Assembly: GCA_946498095.1 (NCBI GenBank)
Contig: CAMMMX010000014.1
Coordinates: 1 to 64,000, forward strand
DNA: 64,000 nucleotides
Source: an uncultured Clostridia bacterium
GTDB taxonomy: Bacteria > Bacillota > Clostridia > Oscillospirales > Ruminococcaceae
Direction of reading: 5' to 3'
Below are positions 1-9,060 of the stretch, one piece after another. Position numbers and translations under genes: made by a program. The notes beneath the pieces are model-generated. The model made no database searches. It saw only the letters and a program-made list of their open reading frames with translations, and was not told the origin of the DNA. The first letter of the stretch is position 1. Each line of letters opens with the position of its first letter.

Positions 1-2
1 CT

Positions 3-556
3 TACAAGGGTGAAGTGGGAAAGATTGCTCCTTAATCTGCTGAACCGGAACTTCTGTGCGGAAAAGCCAAACCAGAAATGGGTGGACCGACGTAACCGAG
101 TTCAGTTTGTTTGGAAAGAAGATGTATCTCTCGCCTATTTTGGATTTGCACAACAGTTATCTGGTCAGCCATACCATCTCTGACCGACCGGTATTGGGCA
201 TGGTAACTTCCATGTTGGAGAAGGGATTTGAGACTATACCAGATGGAACAGGGTTCATTCTCCATTCTGATCAAGGCTGGCAGTATCAGCACAAGAAATA
301 CCAGCGTATGCTCAGGAGGAAAGGAATCCGGCAGAGTATGAGCCGGAAGGGAAACTGTCTGGACAATGCCGTCATGGAGAATTTCTGTGGCTTACTTAAA
401 AGTGAACTGCTATACCTGCAAAAATTCGAATCTCTGGAACACTTCAAACAGGAACTGGTGGACTATTTGGATTACTACAATAACCGCAGAATCAAGACAA
501 AGTTAAAGGGCTTGCCGCCCGCCATTCACTGACAACAAGCCCTTTCAGTTGTTTAA
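3..556 (+). pseudogene. IS3-family transposase OrfB (integrase core), frameshifted
   Basis: This is the catalytic (rve, DDE) half of an IS3 OrfB transposase, which would cut and join the element ends. Recognisable parts are DVTEF with the first Asp, HSDQGWQY with the second Asp, and SRKGNCLDNAVMENF with the Glu. The reading frame is broken. The protein reads in frame 3 at the window start, moves to frame 1 near base 30 (an extra T) and to frame 2 near base 80 (an extra G before ACCGACGTAACC). The longest intact piece is 56-532, 158 residues. A TGA at 530-532, where CGA (HRQQA) is expected, ends it about eight codons early. Two +1 shifts plus a stop make it inactive unless supplied in trans. 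Confidence 0.85.
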
Positions 557-576
557 ACTATTTTCTCTCAAAATAT

Positions 577-601
577 TGTCTAACTTTTCCGGGTCACTTC
601 A
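577..601 (+). repeat. Right terminal inverted repeat of the IS3-family element
   Basis: The 25 bases end in GGGTCACTTCA, the form expected of the right end of an IS150-group element, and lie just downstream of the transposase stop. The matching left repeat is not in the window, so the assignment rests on position and resemblance. Confidence 0.6.
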
Positions 602-721
602 AAAGCTTCACCCGTTTTTATTGTTTTTACATATCGAAAAGTATGTAAGCTACGATGACAGATTCAGGCATGTCCACAAAGACGTCATGATAGAGTATGC
701 TGACGCCTTATCAACTGGAAA

Positions 722-870
722 TTACCTATGAACCAAATACAGAAAATGAAGCATATCTCCATTGTAAGATTGCGTAATAAATTCGTCTTCTTTATGCATA
801 CCAAGACGTTCAGCTACTTTGATAGAGGCAAGATTATCTGCCTGAATGATGGAAGATACCTTATCCTTAG
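722..870 (-). pseudogene. GNAT acetyltransferase, C-terminal remnant
   Basis: On the reverse strand a frame ending in TAA at 722-724 reads IQADNLASIKVAERLGM followed by HKEDEF and about 20 more residues. N-x-A/P-S-I-x-V-A-E-x-L-G-M is the typical C-terminal motif of GNAT N-acetyltransferases of the RimJ/RimL type. The N-terminal acetyl-CoA-binding part is missing: upstream of about 870 the frame has no GNAT sequence. This is a truncated, presumably dead, gene beside the IS end. The substrate cannot be inferred. Confidence 0.65.
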
Positions 871-1224
871 GTTTTCCTTCCCTTGATTTTTCTCATATGA
901 GGTTTCAGAGAAGGAATCAAACAATGTGAAATGAAATAAACGGATAAGGAAACATACTGCGTAAAGTTCCTTTGTTTGCAAGGTATTTGTAGACTTTATT
1001 GATAATCTATAACCTCTGTTCAAATGTCAGAATTGATTGAAATGCAAATCCCGATTTATCGCTCTGTCAGATAGATGATATCATTCAGTCTATCTACAGG
1101 GTAACACGCAAGGGGGTCAGAACACAATGTTCTGACCCTTGAACAAATACTTCGTTACGCACTACGGCTGAGTAGAACCAGCTTCTTTTTTATCCATATG
1201 GCATGTACGGACCATCATTTCCTA
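871..1224. other. Non-coding stretch with one strong hairpin
   Basis: No protein-like frame is visible on either strand. The only structure is the hairpin at 1114-1138. The stretch is visibly AT-richer than the core genes to its right, in keeping with the insertion-scarred left edge. Confidence 0.5.
1114..1138. terminator. Perfect 11-bp hairpin, possible bidirectional terminator
   Basis: GGGTCAGAACA at 1114-1124 pairs perfectly with TGTTCTGACCC at 1128-1138 over a three-base loop. There is only a short T stretch on either side, so termination is plausible but not certain. It would lie downstream of the reverse-strand gene at 1225-1704. Confidence 0.5.
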
Positions 1225-1704
1225 TTAATACCCTGCGTCTTTCAGTAGGCTGGAAAGAACGCGCAGCCGTTCGCCGATTAGCTCTCCATCGTTTGAAAGC
1301 GCCTGCGCAAACAACTGGATATCCTCATCCAGCATCGGGTTGTCGGTGCATATCTCCACGTTCATTGCGTCGCCTTGCAGGCCGATACGATCGATTTGCG
1401 GGTGGTCTGGGTCATATAGTTTGGGAAAACGATAGGCCTCCTGAAAGTAGAGATAACTGCGCAGAGTTAGGATAGCGAGATCCAGGACGCGGTGCATCGG
1501 CAGCTCCTCCGACTGGCGGGACCATTTTTCCCCGGTGTGGCGCCATACCTTAGCGGAAATGTCGACTTTACCGCGATCATTCCATTGCGCCAAGCCCAGC
1601 GAAAGCCCTTTGGAATCCGAATGATAGGCGTTGCGCCCATCGATATTCTCATAGTTTTCCGTTACAATGACCGGCTTGTGTTTCAAGGTAGTCGGAATTT
1701 TCAA
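1225..1704 (-). CDS. Uncharacterised 159-aa protein (resembles DUF6530-type proteins)
   Basis: This is a soluble protein of 159 residues with no signal peptide or membrane segment. The N-terminus reads KHKPVIVTENYENIDGRNA and continues with a GLSLGLAQWNDRG stretch; the C-terminal half is helical. I associate this with a small conserved family of unknown function, DUF6530, from memory only. The start is TTG at 1704, chosen because AGAGGAG lies about nine bases upstream. It is a single-gene unit with its own strong promoter (1751-1779) and a palindrome over the expected transcription start, so it is probably repressed under some condition. No catalytic motif is evident and I do not assign a function. 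Confidence 0.75.
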   Translation of the reverse strand: MKIPTTLKHKPVIVTENYENIDGRNAYHSDSKGLSLGLAQWNDRGKVDISAKVWRHTGEKWSRQSEELPMHRVLDLAILTLRSYLYFQEAYRFPKLYDPDHPQIDRIGLQGDAMNVEICTDNPMLDEDIQLFAQALSNDGELIGERLRVLSSLLKDAGY

Positions 1705-1725
1705 TATAAAAAGCTCCTCTCAATC

Positions 1726-1744
1726 AGTAAATTACTAATTTACT
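1726..1744. promoter_or_regulatory. 19-bp imperfect palindrome, candidate operator
   Basis: AGTAAATTACTAATTTACT is symmetric apart from the centre and one base pair. It begins seven bases downstream of the -10 box of the promoter at 1751-1779 and so covers +1, the classical position for a repressor site. It shares GTAA/TTAC half-sites with the palindrome at 50365-50380. Confidence 0.55.
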
Positions 1745-1750
1745 AATTGC

Positions 1751-1779
1751 ATATTAGCAGATTTTTATTGGTAAGTCAA
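1751..1779 (-). promoter_or_regulatory. SigA-type promoter of the gene at 1225-1704
   Basis: Read on the reverse strand, TTGACT (1774-1779) is followed by a 17-base spacer and TAATAT (1751-1756). The predicted start of transcription falls inside the palindrome at 1726-1744. Confidence 0.8.
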
Positions 1780-1864
1780 GTCGTCATGTCAGAAAAGGAA
1801 AATGGGTGGAGGGGGAGAGCCGTTTCAGCGGGGAAGCGCGGTAGATTTTTTTGTAGGAATATGC

Positions 1865-1932
1865 TATAATAAAACGAATTGATACGATTACTCCTGTGGA
1901 TGTGCGGAAGCGTCTGTTGCACCGCGTTTTTT
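1865..1932 (+). promoter_or_regulatory. lon promoter -10 and leader hairpin with T-run
   Basis: TATAAT lies at 1865-1870; the -35 region is weak. About 34 bases downstream GCGG (1904-1907) can pair with CCGC (1922-1925), with two more pairs inside, followed by G and six T (1927-1932). This resembles a small intrinsic terminator between promoter and start codon. No CIRCE or CtsR box is obvious. Confidence 0.45.
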
Positions 1933-1974
1933 CATGAATCAGGACTTTAACGGATAGAATAGGTGATTGTATAT

Positions 1975-4353
1975 ATGAGTAATAACCAGGAGCAAAATGC
2001 AAGGCCTGTACGCAGGCGAAGGACAGCCGTTCTGACAGGGGTGCCGTCTCTGGAACTCAAGGGAACGGTGCTGTTTCCCGGCATGTCGCTTACGCTGAAT
2101 GTGTCCGGTAAGCAGGATTACGATACCATATTAGCAGCGGTTGAGCAGGATTACACCGTTTTCGTTTCGGCCATTTTCCCTTTGGACAATGATTTAATGA
2201 ACTTTGTCCCTGCCCAGACCGGCGTGATAGCCGAGATTAAGCATATGATCAAAACAGGCGAATATACGATGCGTATTCTTGTTGAGGGAAAACGAAAGGC
2301 GCTTGCCGTCAAACGCTATGCGACCGGTGAAATCAGTTATGCCGATATCAAGCCGGCACGTAAAATCCAGCCTACATTTACAGGGGAGGAATACGAGGCG
2401 TTGATGCGGGCCGCGAAAGAGGCGTATGTCGAATATTGCAGCTTGTTGCCCAAGGCATCTAAGGAGTTAGTTGCTGCGGTTGAATATATCACCGATGTAG
2501 ACGCTCTTTTCCTGCGTATGGTGACCACCCTCCCGCTGACCGTGCAAACGATGCAGTATCTGCTGGAAATTGAAGAAAATCCGGCTGAAAAGTTACACGA
2601 AATGGCATTGGTTCTCCATCAGGAGTCGGAAATTATACGCATCGAGCAGGACATCAATGAGGAAGTCAGGGAAAGCTTTGATCAAAATAACCGGATGAAT
2701 TTTTTGCGTGAGCAAATGCATGCGATTGCCAAGGAGTTGGGAGAAGAAGACGGAACGGAGGAAGTCACCTCTTATTTGGATCGGATTATGCAATTGCATA
2801 TGGCGCAGGAGAGCAAGGAAAAGCTAAAGCGCGAGGCGGAGCGTTTGATGCGGCTGCCAGGCTCCTCCCAAGAGGCGGCGCTGATCCGCACTTACCTGGA
2901 CGAATGCCTCGCACTGCCTTGGAATGACAGTACGCGCGACCGTCTGGATGTGGCTAAAGCGAAAAAAGTTCTCGACCACGATCATTATGGGATGGACAAG
3001 GTGAAGGAACGGATTTTGGAGATCCTTTCCGTCAAGCAGCTATCCCATGAGGCGAAGGGCCAGATTATCTGTCTGGTCGGTCCGCCCGGCGTAGGAAAGA
3101 CATCGATCGGCCGCTCCATTGCACGTGCTCTGGGACGTAAATATGTCCGCATTTCATTGGGCGGCGTAAGGGATGAATCCGATATCCGCGGGCACCGTAA
3201 GACCTACCTTGGTGCCATGCCGGGACGGATTATGAATGCGATGAAGTTAGCGCAGTCCAACAATCCCTTGATGCTGTTAGATGAAATCGACAAGATGGCA
3301 AGCGATTTTCGTGGGGATCCTGCGGCTGCGATGCTGGAGGTGCTCGATAGCGAACAGAATGCTGAATTTCGGGATCATTATATTGAAATCCCGTTTGATT
3401 TGTCCAATGTCCTTTTCGTGACGACGGCGAATAGCCTCGACGGTATCCCCTATCCACTGCTGGATCGTATGGAAATCATCGAGCTGCCTTCCTACACGCG
3501 GGAAGAAAAGTTCCAGATTGCCAAACGCCATCTGATCCCGAAGCAGCTGGAGAAAAACGGGCTGAAAGCGTCGCAGATGCATATCAGTGCCGAGGCGCTG
3601 TATGGGATGATTGACGGGTATACGCGCGAGGCAGGGGTCCGCCAAATCGAGAGGATTATCGCGCGGGTCTGCCGGAAAGCGGCGAAGGGGATTGTTTCCG
3701 GCGAATGGGACAAATTAAGCGTAACGCCGAAAAAACTAGAAGGACTTTTGGGGACGCGGAAGTTCCATCCCGACATGTTGGAAAAGACAGATCAGGTTGG
3801 GGTGGTCAACGGCCTTGCATGGACCTCGGTTGGAGGCGAGATGATGCAGATTGAGGTTGCGGTGTTAGATGGCAGCGGAAAGTTAGAGCTGACCGGTAGC
3901 CTCGGGGATGTTATGAAGGAATCGGCGAAGGCCGCCGTTACCTATTGCCGGAGTATAGCAAAGGAATACAGTATCCCTACGGATTTTTACGCGAAAAAGG
4001 ATATTCATATCCATGTGCCGGAGGGGGCTGTGCCGAAGGACGGTCCCTCCGCCGGTGTGACGTTGACGACAGCGCTGATTTCCGCATTATCCGGGATACC
4101 GGTGCGCCATGACGTTGCTATGACGGGAGAGGTGACGCTGCGCGGCCGCGTCCTGCCGATTGGAGGGTTGCGCGAAAAAACGATGGCGGCTTACCGCAAC
4201 GGCATCGGGACGGTTATCATTCCAAAAGCGAACCAGCCAGATTTGGACGAGGTGGAACCGGTAGTGAAGGAGCACGTTTCTTTCGTCGTTGCCGACCATG
4301 TTCAGACCGTACTGGATCATGCGTTGAGCCGTGGAGAAACCAGAGGATCATAG
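1975..4353 (+). CDS. lon: ATP-dependent Lon protease
   Basis: Cytosolic AAA+ serine protease that unfolds and degrades damaged and some regulatory proteins. The order is an N-terminal substrate-binding domain (about 1-300), an AAA+ module with Walker A GPPGVGKT (K375) and Walker B LLDEID, and a C-terminal S16 protease domain. The catalytic pair is visible: S692 in PKDGPSAG and K735 in LREKT, 43 residues apart as in E. coli Lon. The length, 792 residues, is normal. I start at ATG 1975 because AGGTG precedes it by nine bases; GTG 1963 in the same frame overlaps that site. engB follows after 12 bases, the lon-engB order seen in many Firmicutes. Confidence 0.96.
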   Translation: MSNNQEQNARPVRRRRTAVLTGVPSLELKGTVLFPGMSLTLNVSGKQDYDTILAAVEQDYTVFVSAIFPLDNDLMNFVPAQTGVIAEIKHMIKTGEYTMRILVEGKRKALAVKRYATGEISYADIKPARKIQPTFTGEEYEALMRAAKEAYVEYCSLLPKASKELVAAVEYITDVDALFLRMVTTLPLTVQTMQYLLEIEENPAEKLHEMALVLHQESEIIRIEQDINEEVRESFDQNNRMNFLREQMHAIAKELGEEDGTEEVTSYLDRIMQLHMAQESKEKLKREAERLMRLPGSSQEAALIRTYLDECLALPWNDSTRDRLDVAKAKKVLDHDHYGMDKVKERILEILSVKQLSHEAKGQIICLVGPPGVGKTSIGRSIARALGRKYVRISLGGVRDESDIRGHRKTYLGAMPGRIMNAMKLAQSNNPLMLLDEIDKMASDFRGDPAAAMLEVLDSEQNAEFRDHYIEIPFDLSNVLFVTTANSLDGIPYPLLDRMEIIELPSYTREEKFQIAKRHLIPKQLEKNGLKASQMHISAEALYGMIDGYTREAGVRQIERIIARVCRKAAKGIVSGEWDKLSVTPKKLEGLLGTRKFHPDMLEKTDQVGVVNGLAWTSVGGEMMQIEVAVLDGSGKLELTGSLGDVMKESAKAAVTYCRSIAKEYSIPTDFYAKKDIHIHVPEGAVPKDGPSAGVTLTTALISALSGIPVRHDVAMTGEVTLRGRVLPIGGLREKTMAAYRNGIGTVIIPKANQPDLDEVEPVVKEHVSFVVADHVQTVLDHALSRGETRGS

Positions 4354-4365
4354 GAGGCCGCCAAA

Positions 4366-4986
4366 ATGGGACTTCATTTTAACCAGGCGCAATTTAGCGC
4401 ATCCTACGGGCTTTTTAAGCAGATTCCGCCACAGGATCGTTTGGAAATCGCGTTTTCCGGGCGGTCGAATGTAGGAAAGTCTTCCCTTATCAATAAGGTG
4501 CTTGGGCGTAAATCACTGGCGCGAGTCAGTGCGGTTCCAGGAAAAACGGTGACGCTTAATTTTTATACATTGGGGAACCTTCATCTGGTCGACCTTCCGG
4601 GCTATGGTTACGCCAAGCGTGCGCGCTCCGAAAAAGAACGCTGGGCTGGGCTGATAGAAGGTTATCTGGGGAGTGAACGGGACATTGGTTTGGTGTTTCA
4701 GCTGATCGACATGCGTCATCCTCCTACCAACGACGATCTGATGATGATTGGATTTCTGGTAGAGACGCAGCTCCCTTTTGTGGTGGTGCTGACCAAGTCG
4801 GACAAGCTCAATCGTACACAGCGTAACGAGCGGATGCAGGCGCTTATGGACGAACTGCCGTATGCCGATCAAATTACGGTCATTCCCTTTTCATCGCAGA
4901 CAGGTGAGGGGGTCGAGGCGGTGCGTGATATTTTGGAGGAATTGTCTCAAGAGTATGAAAACAACCGGACGGAGGATGCCGATTGA
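4366..4986 (+). CDS. engB: Ribosome biogenesis GTP-binding protein EngB/YsxC
   Basis: TRAFAC-class GTPase needed for late assembly of the large ribosomal subunit. The 206 residues show G1 GRSNVGKSS, a G2-region threonine in VPGKTVTLNFY, G3 DLPGYG, and G4 TKSD. AGGAGG lies just before the ATG. It is co-transcribed with lon: 12 bases separate the two genes. Assignment is secure because the DLPGYGYAKR segment is specific to this family. Confidence 0.95.
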   Translation: MGLHFNQAQFSASYGLFKQIPPQDRLEIAFSGRSNVGKSSLINKVLGRKSLARVSAVPGKTVTLNFYTLGNLHLVDLPGYGYAKRARSEKERWAGLIEGYLGSERDIGLVFQLIDMRHPPTNDDLMMIGFLVETQLPFVVVLTKSDKLNRTQRNERMQALMDELPYADQITVIPFSSQTGEGVEAVRDILEELSQEYENNRTEDAD

Positions 4987-5055
4987 GCGGTATGCGTAGA
5001 TGGAATGGGGCGGTAGGTCGGAAGGCCTGTGCCCTGCCGGAATAGGAGGAAGAAG

Positions 5056-6351
5056 ATGTTTGTATCGGACAGTTTAAACGTAAACGCCCAAGGCCATTTA
5101 ACCGTGGGCGGCGCTGATGCGGTAACGCTTGCGCAGGAGTATGGAACACCCTTGTATGTGATGGATGAAATGGGGATCCGGGAGAACTGCCGCCAGTTTA
5201 AGGCGTCTATTGACCGCTATTACGGCAGGGGTCTGGTATGCTATGCGAGCAAGGCGTTTTGCTGCAAGGAAATGTACCGGATTATCAAGAGCGAGGGGCT
5301 GGGAATCGACGTTGTGTCCGGAGGAGAGTTGTATACCGCGCAGGGCGTGGCTTTTCCGGCGGACCGTATCGTTTTTCATGGCAACAACAAAACGCGTCAG
5401 GAGCTTGAGATGGCTCTGGATTACGGTGTAACCAGGATTGTTGTCGACAATTTGGATGAGCTTGCGGCGCTGAACCAGCTGGCAGGGGAGCGAGGCGTCA
5501 AAGCGGGGATCATGTTCCGTATCAAACCTGGAATCGACGCGCACACGCATAGCTTTATTCAGACAGGGCAGATCGACAGTAAGTTTGGGCTGGCGCTGGA
5601 AACCGGGGAAGCGATGGAAGCGGTGCGCGAGGCGATCAAGCTGCAGCATATTGAACTGGTTGGACTACATTGTCACATCGGATCGCAGATATTCGATATT
5701 GCGCCGTTTGAACTGGCCGCGCAGGTGATGATAGATTTCCTGTACCGGATTCAGTCCGAGCTTGGCTACACCGTGAAAGAGCTGAATCTTGGCGGCGGTT
5801 TTGGCGTAAAGTATTTGTCCACCGACGAACCTGCTCCTTACGACGCTTATATGGAACGCGTCTCAGCTGTGGTACGCAGTCAATGCGCGCGTTTGGGCAT
5901 GGCGGAGCCCTTCGTTCTTATAGAGCCGGGCAGGGCGATTGCGGCTCCGACCGGCGTGACGCTGTATACGGTCGGCAATCGGAAGGATATCCCCGGTGTA
6001 CGCAGTTATCTGGCTATTGACGGTGGCATGGGGGATAACCCGCGTTATGCGTTGTACCAGTCAGCTTATGAGATCGTCGCTGCTGCTCATCCGCTAGGAG
6101 AGAAGACACAGCAGGTTACCGTTGCAGGAAAGTGCTGCGAAAGCGGGGATCTCATTGGCGAGGGAATGGCATTGCAGCCTGTGCAGCCGGGAGATATCGT
6201 CGCGGTATTGGCTACCGGCGCCTACAACTATTCCATGTCGTCCAATTACAACCGTATTCCGCGCCCGGCAGTCGTGATGGTGCGCGACGGTCAAGCACGG
6301 ATTGCTGTTGAGCGGGAGTCGTATGAGGACGTTGTACGTAATGATAGGTGA
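5056..6351 (+). CDS. lysA: Diaminopimelate decarboxylase
   Basis: PLP enzyme of fold type III that converts meso-diaminopimelate to lysine and CO2, the last step of lysine synthesis. The 431 residues begin with the alanine-racemase-like TIM barrel: the PLP lysine is K66 in YASKAF, and the HCHIGSQ and GGGFGVKY segments bind phosphate. The C-terminal part has the CCESGD motif that supplies the active-site Cys from the partner subunit. ATG 5056 is chosen for AATAGGAGGAAGAAG just upstream; ATG 5029 in the same frame lacks a site. A strong hairpin follows at 6465-6501 before murD. Confidence 0.95.
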   Translation: MFVSDSLNVNAQGHLTVGGADAVTLAQEYGTPLYVMDEMGIRENCRQFKASIDRYYGRGLVCYASKAFCCKEMYRIIKSEGLGIDVVSGGELYTAQGVAFPADRIVFHGNNKTRQELEMALDYGVTRIVVDNLDELAALNQLAGERGVKAGIMFRIKPGIDAHTHSFIQTGQIDSKFGLALETGEAMEAVREAIKLQHIELVGLHCHIGSQIFDIAPFELAAQVMIDFLYRIQSELGYTVKELNLGGGFGVKYLSTDEPAPYDAYMERVSAVVRSQCARLGMAEPFVLIEPGRAIAAPTGVTLYTVGNRKDIPGVRSYLAIDGGMGDNPRYALYQSAYEIVAAAHPLGEKTQQVTVAGKCCESGDLIGEGMALQPVQPGDIVAVLATGAYNYSMSSNYNRIPRPAVVMVRDGQARIAVERESYEDVVRNDR

Positions 6352-6464
6352 TTTGCTGCATTTCGGCAAAAAACGCTCAGGAAAGCGTGTATCATAATAA
6401 GGATAGAAAGCCATACGACCGAACGCCTGTTTTCAAGTGTGGTCATGGAAAACAAGTCGTTGCG

Positions 6465-6501
6465 GAAAGCGAAGCCGTTTGACACCGACGGCGTCGCTTT
6501 C
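6465..6501. terminator. 14-bp hairpin between lysA and murD
   Basis: GAAAGCGAAGCCGT (6465-6478) pairs with ACGGCGTCGCTTTC (6488-6501) with one mismatch over a nine-base loop. The downstream side is TTTCACC, a poor T-run, so it may be a weak terminator or a leader structure. A short open frame across it (6439-6621) is probably an artefact of the repeat. Confidence 0.4.
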
Positions 6502-6598
6502 TTTCACCATACAACCGAAGCGGTGCACGTTGTTTTGCATGGCACATATGAACAGGCGAGGATCGCTGACTTGTTACAAAATGAAAAGGGGGATTGTC

Positions 6599-7999
6599 AT
6601 GACCGCTGCACGTTTTTTTGATGGGCTTCACGGTAAGCGGATCGGGTTCGTCGGCGTCGGTGTAAGCCACCGCCGACTGATAGAGATGTTTTTGGAGAAA
6701 GGGTTGCAGGTCCTGGTCTGCGATAAAAAAAGCGAGCAGGAACTTGGAGAGGCCTATGAGACGCTTTCGTCCAAGGGGGCGCATTTTAGTTTGGGGGAAG
6801 AATACCTGAGCGGCCTCGAAAGCTGCGACGTCATCTTCCGTACACCCGGGATGTACTTCTATCTGCCGGTGTTGACACGTCTACGCGAGATGGGGAAGGT
6901 TGTCACTTCGGAGATGGAGGTGTTTTTCGATCTGTGTCCCTGTAAGAAATACGCTGTGACCGGTTCGGACGGAAAAACAACGACGACGACGCTGATCAGC
7001 GAATTTTTCAAGGCGGCGGGCAGGACCGTCCATTTGGGAGGCAATATCGGCCGTGCGTTGCTACCTGAGGTGGAGCGGATGTCCCCGGATGATATTGCGG
7101 TGGTGGAGCTTTCCAGTTTCCAGTTGATTTCGATGCGTACCTCACCCGACGTTGCGGTAGTGACGAATGTTGCGCCTAATCATCTGGACGTGCACAAGGA
7201 CATGGAAGAGTATATCGCTGCCAAAGAGAACCTGATCCGCCATCAAAACGCTTTTTCGCGTACCGTGCTGAATATTGACAACGAAATAACTCGGGAAATG
7301 GGAAAGTTGGTTCGCGGCGTCAGTGCCGGTTTCTCCCGGTGCCGGGTGCCGGACAACGGCGCGTATCTTGCGCCTGACGGAATGCTGTGCTATAACAGCT
7401 TTGGCAGTGTGACGCAGATTCTACACAAGGACGAAATCCGACTGCCCGGTATTCATAATGTTGAGAATTATCTTGCCGCTATTACAGCGACGTGGGGAGA
7501 GGTTCCGTTGGAGGCGGTGCGAGCTGTCGCGCGTCAGTTCGGCGGGGTCGAGCATCGGATCGAGTTTGTGCGGGAGCTTGACGGGGTACGCTGGTATAAC
7601 GACTCGATTGCCACTAGCCCGACGCGTACCATTGCGGGTCTGAACTCTTTTGATCAGAAACTGATCGTCATTGCCGGCGGTTACGATAAAAAAATTCCAT
7701 TTGAGCCGTTGGCACCGAAGATTTTGGAAAAGGTGAAAGTGCTAATCTTGACGGGATTGACCGCCGATAAAATCGAAAGGGCTGTCACGCAGTGCGATGG
7801 CTACGCACAGAGCGGGCTGCGTATTCTCCGCGCACAGTCGATGGAGGATGCCGTGCAAATCGCATACGAGCAGTCGCAAAGCGGCGACATTGTGTCTCTG
7901 TCGCCTGCTTGTGCAAGCTTTGACTGCTATCCGAACTTTGAGGCGCGCGGGCGTCACTTTAAGGCGCTGGTACAGGCGTTGGTAAGCAAAGAGAGCTGA
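6599..7999 (+). CDS. murD: UDP-N-acetylmuramoylalanine--D-glutamate ligase
   Basis: Cytosolic Mur ligase that adds D-glutamate to UDP-MurNAc-L-Ala in peptidoglycan synthesis. It has an N-terminal Rossmann domain that binds UDP (FVGVGVSHR), a central ATPase domain with GSDGKTTTT (K126), then VVELSSFQL and APNHLDVHKDMEEY, and a C-terminal domain that binds glutamate. The 466 residues are usual. The start is ATG 6599, with AAAAGGGGGATTGTC upstream; the frame is open further upstream but without protein-like sequence. It stands apart from a dcw cluster, next to lysA and peptidase genes. The shared theme with lysA, meso-DAP, is only suggestive. Confidence 0.94.
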   Translation: MTAARFFDGLHGKRIGFVGVGVSHRRLIEMFLEKGLQVLVCDKKSEQELGEAYETLSSKGAHFSLGEEYLSGLESCDVIFRTPGMYFYLPVLTRLREMGKVVTSEMEVFFDLCPCKKYAVTGSDGKTTTTTLISEFFKAAGRTVHLGGNIGRALLPEVERMSPDDIAVVELSSFQLISMRTSPDVAVVTNVAPNHLDVHKDMEEYIAAKENLIRHQNAFSRTVLNIDNEITREMGKLVRGVSAGFSRCRVPDNGAYLAPDGMLCYNSFGSVTQILHKDEIRLPGIHNVENYLAAITATWGEVPLEAVRAVARQFGGVEHRIEFVRELDGVRWYNDSIATSPTRTIAGLNSFDQKLIVIAGGYDKKIPFEPLAPKILEKVKVLILTGLTADKIERAVTQCDGYAQSGLRILRAQSMEDAVQIAYEQSQSGDIVSLSPACASFDCYPNFEARGRHFKALVQALVSKES

Positions 8000-8013
8000 G
8001 GGTGAAAATCGGT

Positions 8014-9060
8014 ATGAATTTGGAAATGGTATTGCGCAGTCTTTGTAATTGCGCCGGCATTGCCGGGGAAGAAGACAGTGCGTCTCGCTGTGCATGCGGG
8101 CTGTTGCAGGAATATTTTCCAAACGCCCAACTGGACGCTTTTGGAAACGTCATTGCAGTGCAGGAGGGGGCGGCAGACAAGCCGATCCTGCTGCTGAATG
8201 CCCACATCGATCAAATCGGTTTTGTAGTGACGCATGTCGGTGAGGACGGCTTTGTCAAAATTGCGAGTGTTGGCGGGAATGACCGGCGTTTGATGATGGC
8301 ACAGCAGCTGCGGATTTTCGGCCGGGAGGAGTTGGTAGGCGTGGTGGCTTCTAAGCCGCCGCACCTGCAGTTGCCACAGGAACACGGCAAAGCACCTGAT
8401 TTCGCCGATTTATGGGTGGATACAGGTTTAAGCAGCGGGGAGGTATGCCGTCTTTTGGAGCCGGGTGATCGTGCGGTTCTTTGCTCTTGTTTTGAAAAGC
8501 TGCTGGGCAGTCGTGTCAGCTCCTCGGCGCTGGATGATCGGGCTGGTGTTGCGGCAGTGCTGTACGCGCTGGAGCTGCTCAAAGGGAGAAGGCTGCCGGT
8601 ACGTTTGGCCGTGCTGCTGTCTGCACAGGAGGAGGTTGGAGGTAGCGGCGCGAAGATAGGCGCTTATGGGATACAGCCCGACTATGCACTGGTCGCGGAC
8701 GTCAGCTTCGCTTACCACAGTGGCTGCGATAGACATCGGTGTGGTGAGTTGGGCAAGGGACCAATGATCGGCATCGCCCCGACGCTCGATCGCGGGATGA
8801 GCCATACACTATGTGAGACAGCGCGCTTGGAAGGCATACCTTTCCAGACGGAAGTGATGAATGGCCTTACCTCCACGGACGCCGATGATATTGCCGTTTG
8901 CCGGTCCGGGACGAGAGTCTGCACTGTTTCCATTCCCATGCGGTATATGCATACGCCGGTGGAATGCATTGATTTACAGGATGTGGAAGCGTCTGGGCGT
9001 CTGATGGCGGCCTATGCACGAAAATTGGGGGAAGGAGGTTGTGACAAATGCGGGAACTGA
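8014..9060 (+). CDS. M42-family metallo-aminopeptidase (first of a tandem pair)
   Basis: Cytosolic dinuclear zinc or cobalt aminopeptidase of the PepA/FrvX (M42) family, which trims N-terminal residues from peptides and forms dodecameric shells in characterised members. Metal ligands are visible in order: NAHIDQIGF (His, Asp), LDDRAG (Asp), QEEVGGSG (Glu pair), VADVSF (Asp), and a late His in MRYMHTPVE. It has 348 residues from ATG 8014, which has GAGGG about nine bases upstream; GTG 8002 is an alternative. Its stop overlaps the start of the next M42 gene, so the two are translated together and may co-assemble. Confidence 0.88.
   Translation: MNLEMVLRSLCNCAGIAGEEDSASRCACGLLQEYFPNAQLDAFGNVIAVQEGAADKPILLLNAHIDQIGFVVTHVGEDGFVKIASVGGNDRRLMMAQQLRIFGREELVGVVASKPPHLQLPQEHGKAPDFADLWVDTGLSSGEVCRLLEPGDRAVLCSCFEKLLGSRVSSSALDDRAGVAAVLYALELLKGRRLPVRLAVLLSAQEEVGGSGAKIGAYGIQPDYALVADVSFAYHSGCDRHRCGELGKGPMIGIAPTLDRGMSHTLCETARLEGIPFQTEVMNGLTSTDADDIAVCRSGTRVCTVSIPMRYMHTPVECIDLQDVEASGRLMAAYARKLGEGGCDKCGN

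Larger units (their letters stand above)
1..601 (+). mobile_element. Right part of an IS3-family insertion sequence (IS150-like), decayed
   Basis: The segment runs from the window edge to a terminal-repeat-like sequence at 577-601 that ends GGGTCACTTCA, the usual right end of IS150-type elements. The left end lies outside the window. It encloses the C-terminal half of an OrfB transposase that is no longer in one frame. The flanking DNA to about 1200 holds only fragments, so this edge looks like an old insertion zone. Confidence 0.8.

Noticed and set aside
549..731. 60-codon frame at the IS right end
   Set aside because: It runs across the terminal repeat of the element into flanking DNA; no start signal.
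6439..6621. 60-codon frame between lysA and murD
   Set aside because: It spans the 14-bp hairpin, has no ribosome binding site and overlaps the murD start.
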